Assembly (NCBI GenBank): GCA_022822275.1
Contig: JAJEBZ010000145.1
Location: 1 to 42,362 of the forward strand
Reading direction: 5' to 3'
DNA: 42,362 nt
DNA from: Candidatus Poribacteria bacterium
GTDB taxonomy: Bacteria > Poribacteria > WGA-4E > WGA-3G
The notes below the pieces were generated by a model that saw nothing but the letters and a program-made list of their open reading frames with translations, had not been told where the DNA came from and searched no databases. The first letter of the stretch is position 1; every line of letters starts with the position of its first letter. The position numbers were made by a program, and so were the translations under genes. Shown one piece after another: positions 1-7,469 of this stretch.

Positions 1-1
1 C

Positions 2-553
2 TCTGTTGACTGTGCCGACCAAAACGCGACAGCTCTGCTCCGCAAGGCGGGTTTCAGAATCCAGGAACCCAAAAAATCCAAAGTCGCACAAATTGACATC
101 ATCAAACAACGTCTCAAGATAGACAGCACAGGCAAACCCTCGATCTCCTTCTTCCGCGACAGATTAGTCCACGACCCCGACCCAAGCTTACAGGAAACGT
201 ATCGCCCAACAGATGTCGTTGATGAGTTCCTTACCTGCACCTATGACGAAAAAATCACAGGCACTGGCAAAGACGACGAAGCCATCAAAGGCGATCATCA
301 CGGCATAGACAGCACAGCATACCTGCTGCTTAGCCAAAAGGAAAACAGCACCGTCGGCACCGGCAAAAACATGTTCTTCGCCATGGGCATCCCCAAAGAG
401 CAGTGGGACCCCGAAAAGCACATCGGCGGCGTCGACCCCGAAAAATTCATGAAAGAATACAACGAAAAGAAAAAAGACGAAAAGCAAGATGAAGAGCAAA
501 AAACAAAGAAAAAACCCAAATTTACAAAAGTCCCAGGAATACCATCAAGATAA
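2..553 (+). CDS. Phage terminase large subunit, C-terminal fragment (partial at left edge)
   Basis: An open frame enters from the left edge and runs 183 codons to a TAA; the ORF track lists only the last 60 residues because the frame has no early ATG. The translated text has the look of a terminase large-subunit RNase H-like nuclease domain: an acidic DEFLTCTYDEKI segment, followed by GDHHGIDSTAYLLL, which resembles the conserved DHxxDAxRY ending of this family. The enzyme would cut concatemeric phage DNA during packaging. The last ~50 residues are a lysine/glutamate-rich tail. No capsid, portal or integrase gene follows, so any prophage would lie to the left. It could also be a degraded orphan copy. 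Family assignment is from motif memory only and is moderately secure. Confidence 0.6.
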   Translation, partial: SVDCADQNATALLRKAGFRIQEPKKSKVAQIDIIKQRLKIDSTGKPSISFFRDRLVHDPDPSLQETYRPTDVVDEFLTCTYDEKITGTGKDDEAIKGDHHGIDSTAYLLLSQKENSTVGTGKNMFFAMGIPKEQWDPEKHIGGVDPEKFMKEYNEKKKDEKQDEEQKTKKKPKFTKVPGIPSR

Positions 554-637
554 CCCTGGTTCAGAAAAACCGTAACAAAAAAATAACCCATATCCCAAAC
601 AAAACGATCTAATGCAAATGTCTTATCCGCGTATTCC

Positions 638-774
638 GCGAAATCCGTGTAATCCGCGATTCAGAAAACAACCTGCGAAATCCGTGTAATCCGCGATTCA
701 GAAAACAACCTGCGAAATCCGTGTAATCCGCGATTCAGAAAACAAACCCGCGAAATCCGAGATTCAGAAAAACC
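638..774. repeat. 37-bp tandem repeat, 3 copies plus a truncated fourth
   Basis: Copies start at 638, 675 and 712 and begin GCGAAATCCGTGTAATCCGC; a shortened copy starts at 750. Copies 1 and 2 are identical over 37 nt and copy 3 has one extra base. The core (AATCCGCGAAATCC, CCGTGTAATCCGCGATTC) also occurs inside the two large MITE-like elements near 9.7 and 39.1 kb. No spacers separate the copies, so this is not a CRISPR array. The rest of the 554-812 gap shows no gene. Confidence 0.85.
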
Positions 775-812
775 GCAAATCAAACAAAAAACCTTATGCA
801 CACCATAATTCT

Positions 813-842
813 TTGACACATCACCTAATTAGAAAGTATAAT
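813..842 (+). promoter_or_regulatory. Sigma70-type promoter for the wHTH-glgP operon
   Basis: TTGACA (813-818) and TATAAT (837-842) are both perfect consensus hexamers separated by 18 bp. Transcription would begin near 849, which puts the ORF-track ATG at 848 at or before the start of the mRNA and supports the downstream ATG at 890. Confidence 0.7.
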
Positions 843-889
843 TACTAATGAAAACAAACATAAAAAATCACACATTATCGGAGGGAAAA

Positions 890-1126
890 ATGTTTGACGA
901 AATCGGAAAAACTGCCGGAGAAATATGGCAGTACCTTGAACAAAACAATGAAGCATCAGTCGGAAAATTAACAAAAGAACTGAAAAAAACCGAACGCCTG
1001 ATCCTCCTCGGCATCGGATGGTTAGCACGAGAAGGAAAACTCAGCATAGAAAAACGCCAAAGAGCAACATATTTCATGCTAAATAAAATGGTAACCCCCG
1101 AAAACGAGGAGAACGCACAAGAATGA
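890..1126 (+). CDS. Small winged helix-turn-helix protein (DUF2582-like)
   Basis: This 78-aa protein fits the short winged-helix family PF10771 (DUF2582): a GEIWQYL helix, a KLTKELKKTERLILLGIGWL recognition-helix region and an EGKLSI wing. It may bind DNA, but its target is unknown. Start ATG 890 is preferred over the ORF-track ATG 848 because GGAGGG lies at 880-885 with 4-nt spacing and the promoter at 813-842 would start transcription near 849. Its TGA overlaps the glgP ATG (ATGA at 1123-1126), so the two are translationally coupled. That context suggests, but does not prove, a regulatory link with glucan breakdown. Confidence 0.8.
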   Translation: MFDEIGKTAGEIWQYLEQNNEASVGKLTKELKKTERLILLGIGWLAREGKLSIEKRQRATYFMLNKMVTPENEENAQE

Positions 1127-3735
1127 AGCCAATTCGCCAATTATCAGTCGTGCCAACACTTCCACAGAACCTTGAACCATTACGGGAATTGGCACTAAAC
1201 TTGTGGTGGACATGGGACAATGACGCACTCAGCCTCTTTCGACACCTGGATGCTGAACTCTGGGAAGAAACATACCACAATCCCATCGCAATGCTCGGAA
1301 AAATCTCACAGGAAAAACTACAAACCGCAGCAAAAAACGAAGTCTTTTTAGCGCACCTCGACGTCATCCACAACAAGTTTAAAGCATATCTCTCTTCACC
1401 ATCATGGTTCGAAAATTATTCACAAGAAAATTCGCTGGAGAACCTAAAAATCGCATACTTTTCAATGGAATTCGGATTGACGGAGTGTATGCCACTCTAC
1501 TCAGGCGGACTGGGTGTCTTAGCAGGTGACCACCTAAAATCTACCAGTTATCTCGGACTGCCCTTTGTCGGTGTCGGCCTCCTCTATCAACACGGATATT
1601 TCCGACAAACGCTAACAGCAGACGGATGGCAAATGGCAGATTACCCAACAAATGACTTTTACAACATGCCAATTAAGCCTGAACTGAAACCAGACGGCAG
1701 CCAACTCCTAATTGAAGTAGAGTACCCAGAAGGAAAGGCAGTCGCAAAGGTCTGGCGCGCACAAGTCGGACGCATCTCGCTATACCTATTGGACACAAAT
1801 ATACCTGAAAATCAAGATACCGGACTGCGCGACATCACAGATTATCTTTACGGCGGCGATGAACGCATGCGAATCAAACAAGAAATACTACTCGGAATCG
1901 GAGGCTACAGAGCTTTAGCAGCACTCAAAATCAAACCAACCGTCTGCCACATGAACGAAGGACACGCCGCATTCCTCGCACTCGAACGCATACGACAACT
2001 GATGGAAAATACTGACATAGGGTTCGACGAAGCACGAGAAGCTACAACAGCAGGAAATATATTCACTACACATACGCCTGTCCCCGCAGGTATAGACTGG
2101 TTTCCACCCGACTTAGTCATGCAGTATTTTAAAAACTATTTGAGCGGACTCGGAATCTCCGAAGAAAAATTCCTCGGATTAGGAAGAAAAAATCCTGATG
2201 ATAATACCAGCGAATTCAGTCCCGCATTAGTCGCACTAAGACTCTCAACAATGTCAAACGCAGTCAGTCAATTACACGGAAAAGTCTCACGAAAAATGTG
2301 GAACGCACTTTGGAACAATCTGCCTGTCCATGAAGTCCCCATCAAAGCTATCACAAACGGAATACATACACGCTCTTGGGTCTCTGAAGATATGCAAAGC
2401 CTATTTAACAGATACCTCGGACCAAAATGGATCGTTGACCTCACAAACCAAGATGTCTGGACACAAATCTCACATATCCCAGATACCGAATTGTGGAGAA
2501 CCCATGAACGCCGACGCGAACGACTCATCGCTTTCGCTTTGCATAGACAAAGCCAAAAACGCCGAAAACAATCAGAACAAAACATCACAACACTGGAAAC
2601 ACACCAAGAAACAGGTGCAACCGCAAAAATACTAAACCCAGAAGCACTCACAATCGGTTTCGCAAGACGATTCGCTACATATAAACGCGCAACGCTGCTC
2701 TTCAACGACCTTGACCGACTCGCAAAAATACTCAACGACCCAGAAAGACCCGTACAACTCATCTTCGCTGGAAAAGCACACCCACACGACTATGAGGGAA
2801 AAGTCCTAATACAACATATACACCGTATCGCCGCAGAAACACGCTTCCGTCATAAAATCCTATTCATCGAAAACTACGACATCTGTGTCGGACGCTACCT
2901 CGTTGAAGGCGTTGACGTATGGCTAAACACCCCAATGCCACCCAACGAAGCAAGCGGCACAAGCGGAATGAAAGCCGCAGCAAACGGGGCTCTCAATCTC
3001 AGCATGGCTGACGGATGGTGGACTGAAGCCGAAAAACTCGGCGGCGGATGGACCATCGACGCAACACCAAAAGCAGATGACCAAAAATCAATAAATAAAG
3101 CACATGCAAACGCCATCTATGACCTGCTCGAAAACGAAATCGTCCCACTATTCTATGACCGACACCCAGTGGATGATATACCCTACGGATGGGTCGCAAA
3201 AATGAAAGCCGCCATGCAACTGCTCGCACCCGTCTTCAACACAAAACGAATGGTCGCTGAATATGCACAACGCCTATACTTTCCCGCACATAAAAGATGG
3301 ACAAAGCTAAACAACGATAACGCACAACGCAGTATCGCACTCGCAAACTGGAAAGCAAATATACGAAAACATTGGACTAACTTGAAAATTGAAGAACGAA
3401 TAACTAACGCCAAAAGAGAGACACCACAAAAAAGTAGCACAGCACATGTTGTCGGGGAATCGGTTACAATCCAAGCGATTATTCACACCGATACTTTCTT
3501 CCCAAACGAACTTGCCGTACAAATCTATCACGGTGTCCTGCAAGCAACAGGTGAAATCCAAAACGGAAACGTAACACAGATGGAGTACAAAGAAAACATC
3601 GCCAACGGAAAATTCCTCTATGAAGCACAACTCACACTAAACCAAACAGGACTGCACGGATACACACTCCGCGTCCTACCATACCACGAGGACCTACAAT
3701 CTATCTACGATCTCGGACTCATCACATGGGCATAA
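1123..3735 (+). CDS. glgP: Alpha-glucan (glycogen) phosphorylase
   Basis: 870 aa, a usual length for the TIGR02094-type alpha-glucan phosphorylases. It releases glucose-1-phosphate from the ends of glycogen or maltodextrin using pyridoxal phosphate, in the cytoplasm. The N-terminal ~100 residues are the DUF3417 segment (LALNLWWTWDNDALSLF). The catalytic core follows, with YSGGLGVLAGDHLKS, NEGHAAF, TTHTPVPAG, FARRFATYKRA and the PLP-lysine motif GTSGMKAAANG (Lys about 617). The C-terminal ~130 residues form the expected beta-rich end. It is coupled to the wHTH gene upstream, and hisB and glgC follow within 1.1 kb, so storage-glucan synthesis and breakdown are clustered. The third codon positions are visibly rich in A and C compared with genes after 10 kb. 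Confidence 0.95.
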   Translation: MKPIRQLSVVPTLPQNLEPLRELALNLWWTWDNDALSLFRHLDAELWEETYHNPIAMLGKISQEKLQTAAKNEVFLAHLDVIHNKFKAYLSSPSWFENYSQENSLENLKIAYFSMEFGLTECMPLYSGGLGVLAGDHLKSTSYLGLPFVGVGLLYQHGYFRQTLTADGWQMADYPTNDFYNMPIKPELKPDGSQLLIEVEYPEGKAVAKVWRAQVGRISLYLLDTNIPENQDTGLRDITDYLYGGDERMRIKQEILLGIGGYRALAALKIKPTVCHMNEGHAAFLALERIRQLMENTDIGFDEAREATTAGNIFTTHTPVPAGIDWFPPDLVMQYFKNYLSGLGISEEKFLGLGRKNPDDNTSEFSPALVALRLSTMSNAVSQLHGKVSRKMWNALWNNLPVHEVPIKAITNGIHTRSWVSEDMQSLFNRYLGPKWIVDLTNQDVWTQISHIPDTELWRTHERRRERLIAFALHRQSQKRRKQSEQNITTLETHQETGATAKILNPEALTIGFARRFATYKRATLLFNDLDRLAKILNDPERPVQLIFAGKAHPHDYEGKVLIQHIHRIAAETRFRHKILFIENYDICVGRYLVEGVDVWLNTPMPPNEASGTSGMKAAANGALNLSMADGWWTEAEKLGGGWTIDATPKADDQKSINKAHANAIYDLLENEIVPLFYDRHPVDDIPYGWVAKMKAAMQLLAPVFNTKRMVAEYAQRLYFPAHKRWTKLNNDNAQRSIALANWKANIRKHWTNLKIEERITNAKRETPQKSSTAHVVGESVTIQAIIHTDTFFPNELAVQIYHGVLQATGEIQNGNVTQMEYKENIANGKFLYEAQLTLNQTGLHGYTLRVLPYHEDLQSIYDLGLITWA

Positions 3736-3745
3736 TCAAACAATG

Positions 3746-3833
3746 TCAGGACTTACGCATTCCCCTCGCTTGCTATTCTTAGCCCCGCTTGCGGGGGGTT
3801 GGGGGGGCGGGATAAAGGGGGGTAAAGTCCTGA
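3746..3833. repeat. Short inverted-repeat element behind glgP
   Basis: TCAGGACTT (3746-3754) and AAGTCCTGA (3825-3833) are perfect 9-bp inverted ends. Inside is the hairpin CCCCGC-TT-GCGGGG (3783-3796). The left end continues ACTTACGCA, the same sequence as the ends of the element behind hisB, so it is probably a shorter relative. The hairpin could also end glgP transcription, but no U-run follows. The rest of 3834-3967 holds only a possible TATAAT box at 3882-3887, without a good -35, ahead of hisB. Confidence 0.6.
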
Positions 3834-3967
3834 ACGTATCAAATTTATACTCTGCCGTTCCGAAAACACCTATTACTAACGTATAATTGATTAGATTGAC
3901 ACCAAATTGAAATCACACAAACGGGAACAACAGATTTAAACCCAATAGATTGGACACGAAAACTCAA

Positions 3968-4570
3968 ATGGCAAAAACGCAAATGAAAAGAAAAGCACAA
4001 ATCTCAAGAGAAACAAGAGAAACACAAATCCAACTCAGCCTCAACCTTGATGGAAACGGAAATTCCAATATCCACACAGGCATCGGATTCTTAGACCACA
4101 TGTTAGAACTCTTCGCAAAACACGGATTCTTTGATCTGGAAGTCAAAGCAAAGGGAGACCTACATGTTGACGCACACCACACAACTGAAGATGTCGGAAT
4201 CTGTTTAGGGCAAGCATTCCATCAAGCTGTAGGTGACAAAACTGGAATGATCCGCTTCGGAAACTTCACCGTCCCTATGTACGAAGCACTCGCAAGAGTT
4301 GATCTGGACATCTGCGGACGCCCCTTTCTATACTATAAAACACCCCTTGAATTCGGAAAAGTCGGGGAATTCGACATTGAACTAACGGAAGAATTCTTTC
4401 ATGGATTCGTAAACCACAGCGGCACAACATTGCACATAAATGTACCCTACGGCACAAACCAGCATCACATCATTGAAGCAATTTTTAAGGCGGTCGCAAA
4501 GGCATTAGATATCGCAACACACATGGACAATCGCATCACGGGAGTCCTCTCCACCAAAGGAAGTCTATAG
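3968..4570 (+). CDS. hisB: Imidazoleglycerol-phosphate dehydratase
   Basis: 200 aa from ATG 3968. It dehydrates imidazole-glycerol phosphate to imidazole-acetol phosphate in histidine biosynthesis, binding Mn2+ through histidine pairs. Visible family motifs are GIGFLDHML, DAHHTTEDVG and NQHHIIEAIFKA. It is the monofunctional dehydratase, with no HAD phosphatase half. The start is uncertain: the ORF track begins at TTG 3950, but ATG 3968 and ATG 3983 (MKRKAQISRETRETQI) fit the family N-terminus better, and none has a clear Shine-Dalgarno. No other his gene is in the window; it sits alone between glgP and glgC. A repeat element begins two bases behind its stop codon. Confidence 0.93.
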   Translation: MAKTQMKRKAQISRETRETQIQLSLNLDGNGNSNIHTGIGFLDHMLELFAKHGFFDLEVKAKGDLHVDAHHTTEDVGICLGQAFHQAVGDKTGMIRFGNFTVPMYEALARVDLDICGRPFLYYKTPLEFGKVGEFDIELTEEFFHGFVNHSGTTLHINVPYGTNQHHIIEAIFKAVAKALDIATHMDNRITGVLSTKGSL

Positions 4571-4572
4571 AA

Positions 4573-4786
4573 CAGGGCTTACGCGTTCCCCCCTTGAATG
4601 AAGTTTAAATAAATATTTCGGTAATCCAGCAGAGAAAAACGTCCGTAGGGGCGGGGTTTCCCCGCCCGAAAATTACCGAATTAATAACTTAATCTTCATA
4701 TAAGGGGGGTTAGGGGGGGTAAAAAGTCGTTATTTTAGGTATTTAACCCCCTTATCAAGGGGACTTTAAGAGGTATTGCGTAAGTC
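4573..4786. mobile_element. Non-autonomous MITE-like element with GNCTTACGC ends, inserted behind hisB
   Basis: The left end reads GGGCTTACGCG and the right end CGTAAGTC in reverse, forming imperfect terminal inverted repeats. Outside both ends lies the direct repeat TATAGAA; counted with adjoining bases, AAGTCTATAGAA is present at 4561-4572 (over the hisB stop) and 4782-4793. This looks like a target-site duplication. Inside are nested palindromes: TTCGGTAAT/ATTACCGAA (4617-4625/4672-4680) around GGGCGGGG-TTT-CCCCGCCC (4649-4667). No ORF is present, so it cannot move by itself. The remaining 4787-4820 carries only the glgC ribosome site. Confidence 0.65.
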
Positions 4787-4820
4787 TATAGAATACTGAA
4801 CTCACAAACACAGGAGAATT

Positions 4821-6113
4821 ATGAGCACAGGAAACGTTATCGCAGTCATATTGGGAGGCGGGCGCGGCACACGCCTATTTCCACTCACACGCGACCGCGC
4901 AAAACCAAGCGTACCCATCGCAGGAAAATTCAGACTCGTCGACATACCCATAAGCAACTGCCTACACTCAGGAATGGACAGAATATATGTACTCACGCAA
5001 TTTAACTCTGTCTCCCTAAACAGACATATCGCACAAGCTTACCGCTTCGATAGCTACCGCAGCGGATTCGTACAAATCTTGGCAGCACAACAAACACTCA
5101 TGGGCGATGAATGGTACCAGGGAACAGCAGACGCAGTCAAACACAATCAACCTTATATCCTAAATCCAAGATTCTCAGATGAATACGTCCTGATCCTCGC
5201 TGGAGACCATCTCTATCGTATGGATTATCGCAAAATGTTCGCCGTTCACACCGATACCAACGCAGACATCACCGTTTCTGTCATTCCTGTCAAAAAAGAA
5301 ATTACAAGCGGACTCGGAATACTCCAAACTGATGCAAACGGAAAAATTACCGATTTTATAGAAAAACCACAGAATGAGGCTGAATTGCAAAAACTACGGG
5401 TTGAACCTAACGTGTTTACCTCGCGGGGAATTGATCCAAAACAGAGAGAATATATCGCATCTATGGGCATATACATCTTCAACCGTGAAGTCCTACAGAA
5501 TGTGCTACAAGACGATACCAATGTAGACTTCGGTAGAGATATTATCCCAAAGTGCATCAAGACGCGCAAAGTGTCCGCATACTTCTTTGATGGATACTGG
5601 GAAGACATAGGTACCATCCGATCCTTTTACGATGCAAATATCGCACTTACCAACGTCTCACCAGAATTCAACTTTTACGATGAACAAGCACCTATCTACA
5701 CAAACCGAAGACACCTACCCAGCACAAAAGTCAACAGCAGTAGTATACGCTCCTCTATCCTCGCAGAAGGCTCTATCATTGACGACTCGGAAATCGACAG
5801 AACTATCGTCGGTATCCGCAGCAGTATCGCAAACGGTAGTCGTATTTACCAATCTGTCCTCATGGGTGCTGATTTCTATGAGTCCGACACACTACGCGCA
5901 GAAAACAACTTAAATGGAATACCAAACGTCGGAATCGGAAAAAAATGCCTTATTCAAAACGCAATTATTGACAAAAACGCACGAATCGGGGATAATGCTG
6001 TCATCGCAAATACAAAAAACCTTGACAATTATGACGCAGACAACTATTATATCCGGGACGGGATCGTTATCGTACCAAAAGACGCTACAATCCCACCCGA
6101 TACAGTGATCTAA
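4821..6113 (+). CDS. glgC: Glucose-1-phosphate adenylyltransferase
   Basis: 430 aa, the normal length for bacterial ADP-glucose pyrophosphorylases. It makes ADP-glucose from ATP and glucose-1-phosphate, the committed step of glycogen synthesis, in the cytoplasm. The nucleotide-binding motif GGGRGTRLFPLT is followed by KPSVPIAGKFRLVDIPISNC, then WYQGTADAVK, LAGDHLYRMDY, FIEKP and YWEDIGTIRSFYDAN. The last ~140 residues are the left-handed beta-helix part with isoleucine/serine-rich hexapeptide-like repeats. AGGAG at 4811-4815 fixes the ATG. It stands opposite glgP in metabolism. Allosteric effectors cannot be read from the sequence. Confidence 0.95.
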   Translation: MSTGNVIAVILGGGRGTRLFPLTRDRAKPSVPIAGKFRLVDIPISNCLHSGMDRIYVLTQFNSVSLNRHIAQAYRFDSYRSGFVQILAAQQTLMGDEWYQGTADAVKHNQPYILNPRFSDEYVLILAGDHLYRMDYRKMFAVHTDTNADITVSVIPVKKEITSGLGILQTDANGKITDFIEKPQNEAELQKLRVEPNVFTSRGIDPKQREYIASMGIYIFNREVLQNVLQDDTNVDFGRDIIPKCIKTRKVSAYFFDGYWEDIGTIRSFYDANIALTNVSPEFNFYDEQAPIYTNRRHLPSTKVNSSSIRSSILAEGSIIDDSEIDRTIVGIRSSIANGSRIYQSVLMGADFYESDTLRAENNLNGIPNVGIGKKCLIQNAIIDKNARIGDNAVIANTKNLDNYDADNYYIRDGIVIVPKDATIPPDTVI

Positions 6114-6170
6114 ATCCTATAAACAATTTACAACATTACTGCTTTTATCACAGAAAGGCAGATACAATAT

Positions 6171-6446
6171 ATGGTTGAATTAAGACAGCAACTTCTGGTG
6201 CTACATTTACACACACCAGACCTAAACAGCCACGTCGTCGCATGGGCAATGTACGACGGCACCGGCAAAAAACGCTATACCACCGGGGATAGTGACGCAC
6301 CACCCTACAACTCCGTTGTTGAAGCAATGCAAGATGGGTGGCGGGTTATACAATTTCCACAACAATTCCCCGCTTTTCCCGGTATGGAGTATCACACTTC
6401 CTATCTAAGATTTGAATATATCTTGGAAAAAATGGAGGAAATCTAA
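6171..6446 (+). CDS. Conserved-looking 91-aa protein of unknown function
   Basis: A small, mostly polar protein (for example NSVVEAMQDGWRVIQFPQQF) with no signal peptide, membrane segment or motif that I recognise. The reading frame has good codon texture, and its TAA shares its last base with the ATG of the PhyH gene (TAATG at 6444-6448), so the two are translationally coupled. AAAGGCAG upstream of ATG 6171 is a plausible ribosome site. The coupling suggests a partner or accessory role for the dioxygenase, which is inference only. Confidence 0.75.
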   Translation: MVELRQQLLVLHLHTPDLNSHVVAWAMYDGTGKKRYTTGDSDAPPYNSVVEAMQDGWRVIQFPQQFPAFPGMEYHTSYLRFEYILEKMEEI

Positions 6447-7267
6447 TGGTTGATAAACAACATCTCCTGACAACAGAACAGATGGCGAGCTTCGTAGCTG
6501 ATGGCTACCTCCGCTTTGATGACTTTATCCCCGATGAATACAATAAAGCCGCACATGAAGAAATGGCTTCAGGGGTGTCAACGCGCGGGGGCGGCGGCAC
6601 CGTCCTAAATGATGTATGGGGTGAAAATTCCGCAGTCGGAAACGTCTTCCGCTTACCGAAAGTACAAGGGATTATCCAAAGTCTTGTCGGCGAAAATCCA
6701 TTATACGACCATCATGCCGTGCACATCGTCCGGCCAAATAGTGAAACCGGACAAATATGGCACGCAGATGCAATCATCGACTTACGCATGCACTTTGATA
6801 TACAGTTCTTCTATTTTTCACACGATACACCACGGGAAATGGGCGGCACCATGATCCTACCCGGCAGCCATTTCAGACGTGTCTGTGAAACTGATATCGC
6901 ACGCTATCAAAACTTCCTCAGTCAACACGCAGTCGTTTGTAATGCCGGCACACTCCTTGTCGTCCACCACGGGATGTGGCACTGCGCACAACCCAACCTC
7001 ACCGACCAAACACGATATATGTTCAAGTTACGCCTAAACCCAACTGTACGCCAACTCAAACTCTGGAACACAGATGACCTGAATACTGCTGGTATCCGTG
7101 GAATCTTGAGCCGGAACCACAGGTGGTACGGAAATGATGTGCGACTTGAAATCGTGAACCGAATAAAACTATGGCGGTTCCTCATCGGCGATGAGTCCTA
7201 TGATGTCGGTTACTGGTTGTCCCGTCTGGAAAACATGCCTGAAAACGTGCCAAACGTCGCCGCATAG
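6446..7267 (+). CDS. Phytanoyl-CoA dioxygenase (PhyH) family protein 1
   Basis: 273 aa. The family comprises Fe(II)/2-oxoglutarate oxygenases with a double-stranded beta-helix that hydroxylate diverse small molecules; the substrate cannot be read here. The iron triad is visible: His106-x-Asp108 in IWHADAI and a distal His179 in HHGMWHC, with Arg190 (DQTRYMF) placed to bind 2-oxoglutarate. GGTMILPGSH is the usual family strand. It overlaps the stop of the 91-aa gene by one base. It is unlike PhyH genes 2 and 3 outside these motifs. A hairpin lies 20 nt after its stop. Confidence 0.88.
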   Translation: MVDKQHLLTTEQMASFVADGYLRFDDFIPDEYNKAAHEEMASGVSTRGGGGTVLNDVWGENSAVGNVFRLPKVQGIIQSLVGENPLYDHHAVHIVRPNSETGQIWHADAIIDLRMHFDIQFFYFSHDTPREMGGTMILPGSHFRRVCETDIARYQNFLSQHAVVCNAGTLLVVHHGMWHCAQPNLTDQTRYMFKLRLNPTVRQLKLWNTDDLNTAGIRGILSRNHRWYGNDVRLEIVNRIKLWRFLIGDESYDVGYWLSRLENMPENVPNVAA

Positions 7268-7286
7268 CACTCAGACAGCATAAAAA

Positions 7287-7322
7287 TACCTCACAAGGAT
7301 TATCATAATCTCTTGTGAGGTA
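7287..7322 (+). terminator. Hairpin behind PhyH gene 1
   Basis: TACCTCACAAG (7287-7297) and CTTGTGAGGTA (7312-7322) form a perfect 11-bp stem with a 14-nt loop, 20 nt after the stop. The following bases (ATCAATAAATC) are not a T-run, so termination efficiency is doubtful. Confidence 0.5.
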
Positions 7323-7338
7323 ATCAATAAATCAAATC

Positions 7339-7428
7339 GTTAGGTGAGGTTTCCTAACCAATTCAGAATACCATACGCGTATTCTGATGAACCAAGGAAC
7401 TGCACGTAGGGGCGAGGTTTCCTCGCCC
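7339..7428. repeat. Cluster of three short palindromes including a dispersed 23-mer
   Basis: Three hairpins follow each other: GTTAGG/CCTAAC (7339-7358), CAGAATAC/GTATTCTG (7364-7386) and GGGCGAGG-TTT-CCTCGCCC within GTAGGGGCGAGGTTTCCTCG (7406-7428). The third matches 4645-4667 at 21 of 23 positions, and the two differences are complementary across the stem. The 7268-7469 interval lies between convergent genes and contains no ORF. Confidence 0.7.
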
Positions 7429-7469
7429 GTGAAAACAAGACTAATCATGTTAATTTGGTATTACAGCAC

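Noticed and set aside
188-591. Minus-strand ORFs 188-499 and 298-591
   Set aside because: They are shadows of the terminase frame; hydrophobic text arises from the antisense of lysine/glutamate codons.
638-774. CRISPR-like array
   Set aside because: Copies are directly abutting without spacers, and the same text occurs inside MITE-like elements; no cas gene nearby.
848-889. Upstream ATG for the wHTH gene
   Set aside because: It coincides with the predicted transcription start, and GGAGGG points to ATG 890.
2268-2762. 164-aa minus-strand ORF within glgP
   Set aside because: Antisense to an intact, well-recognised gene; cysteine/serine-rich text typical of shadow frames.
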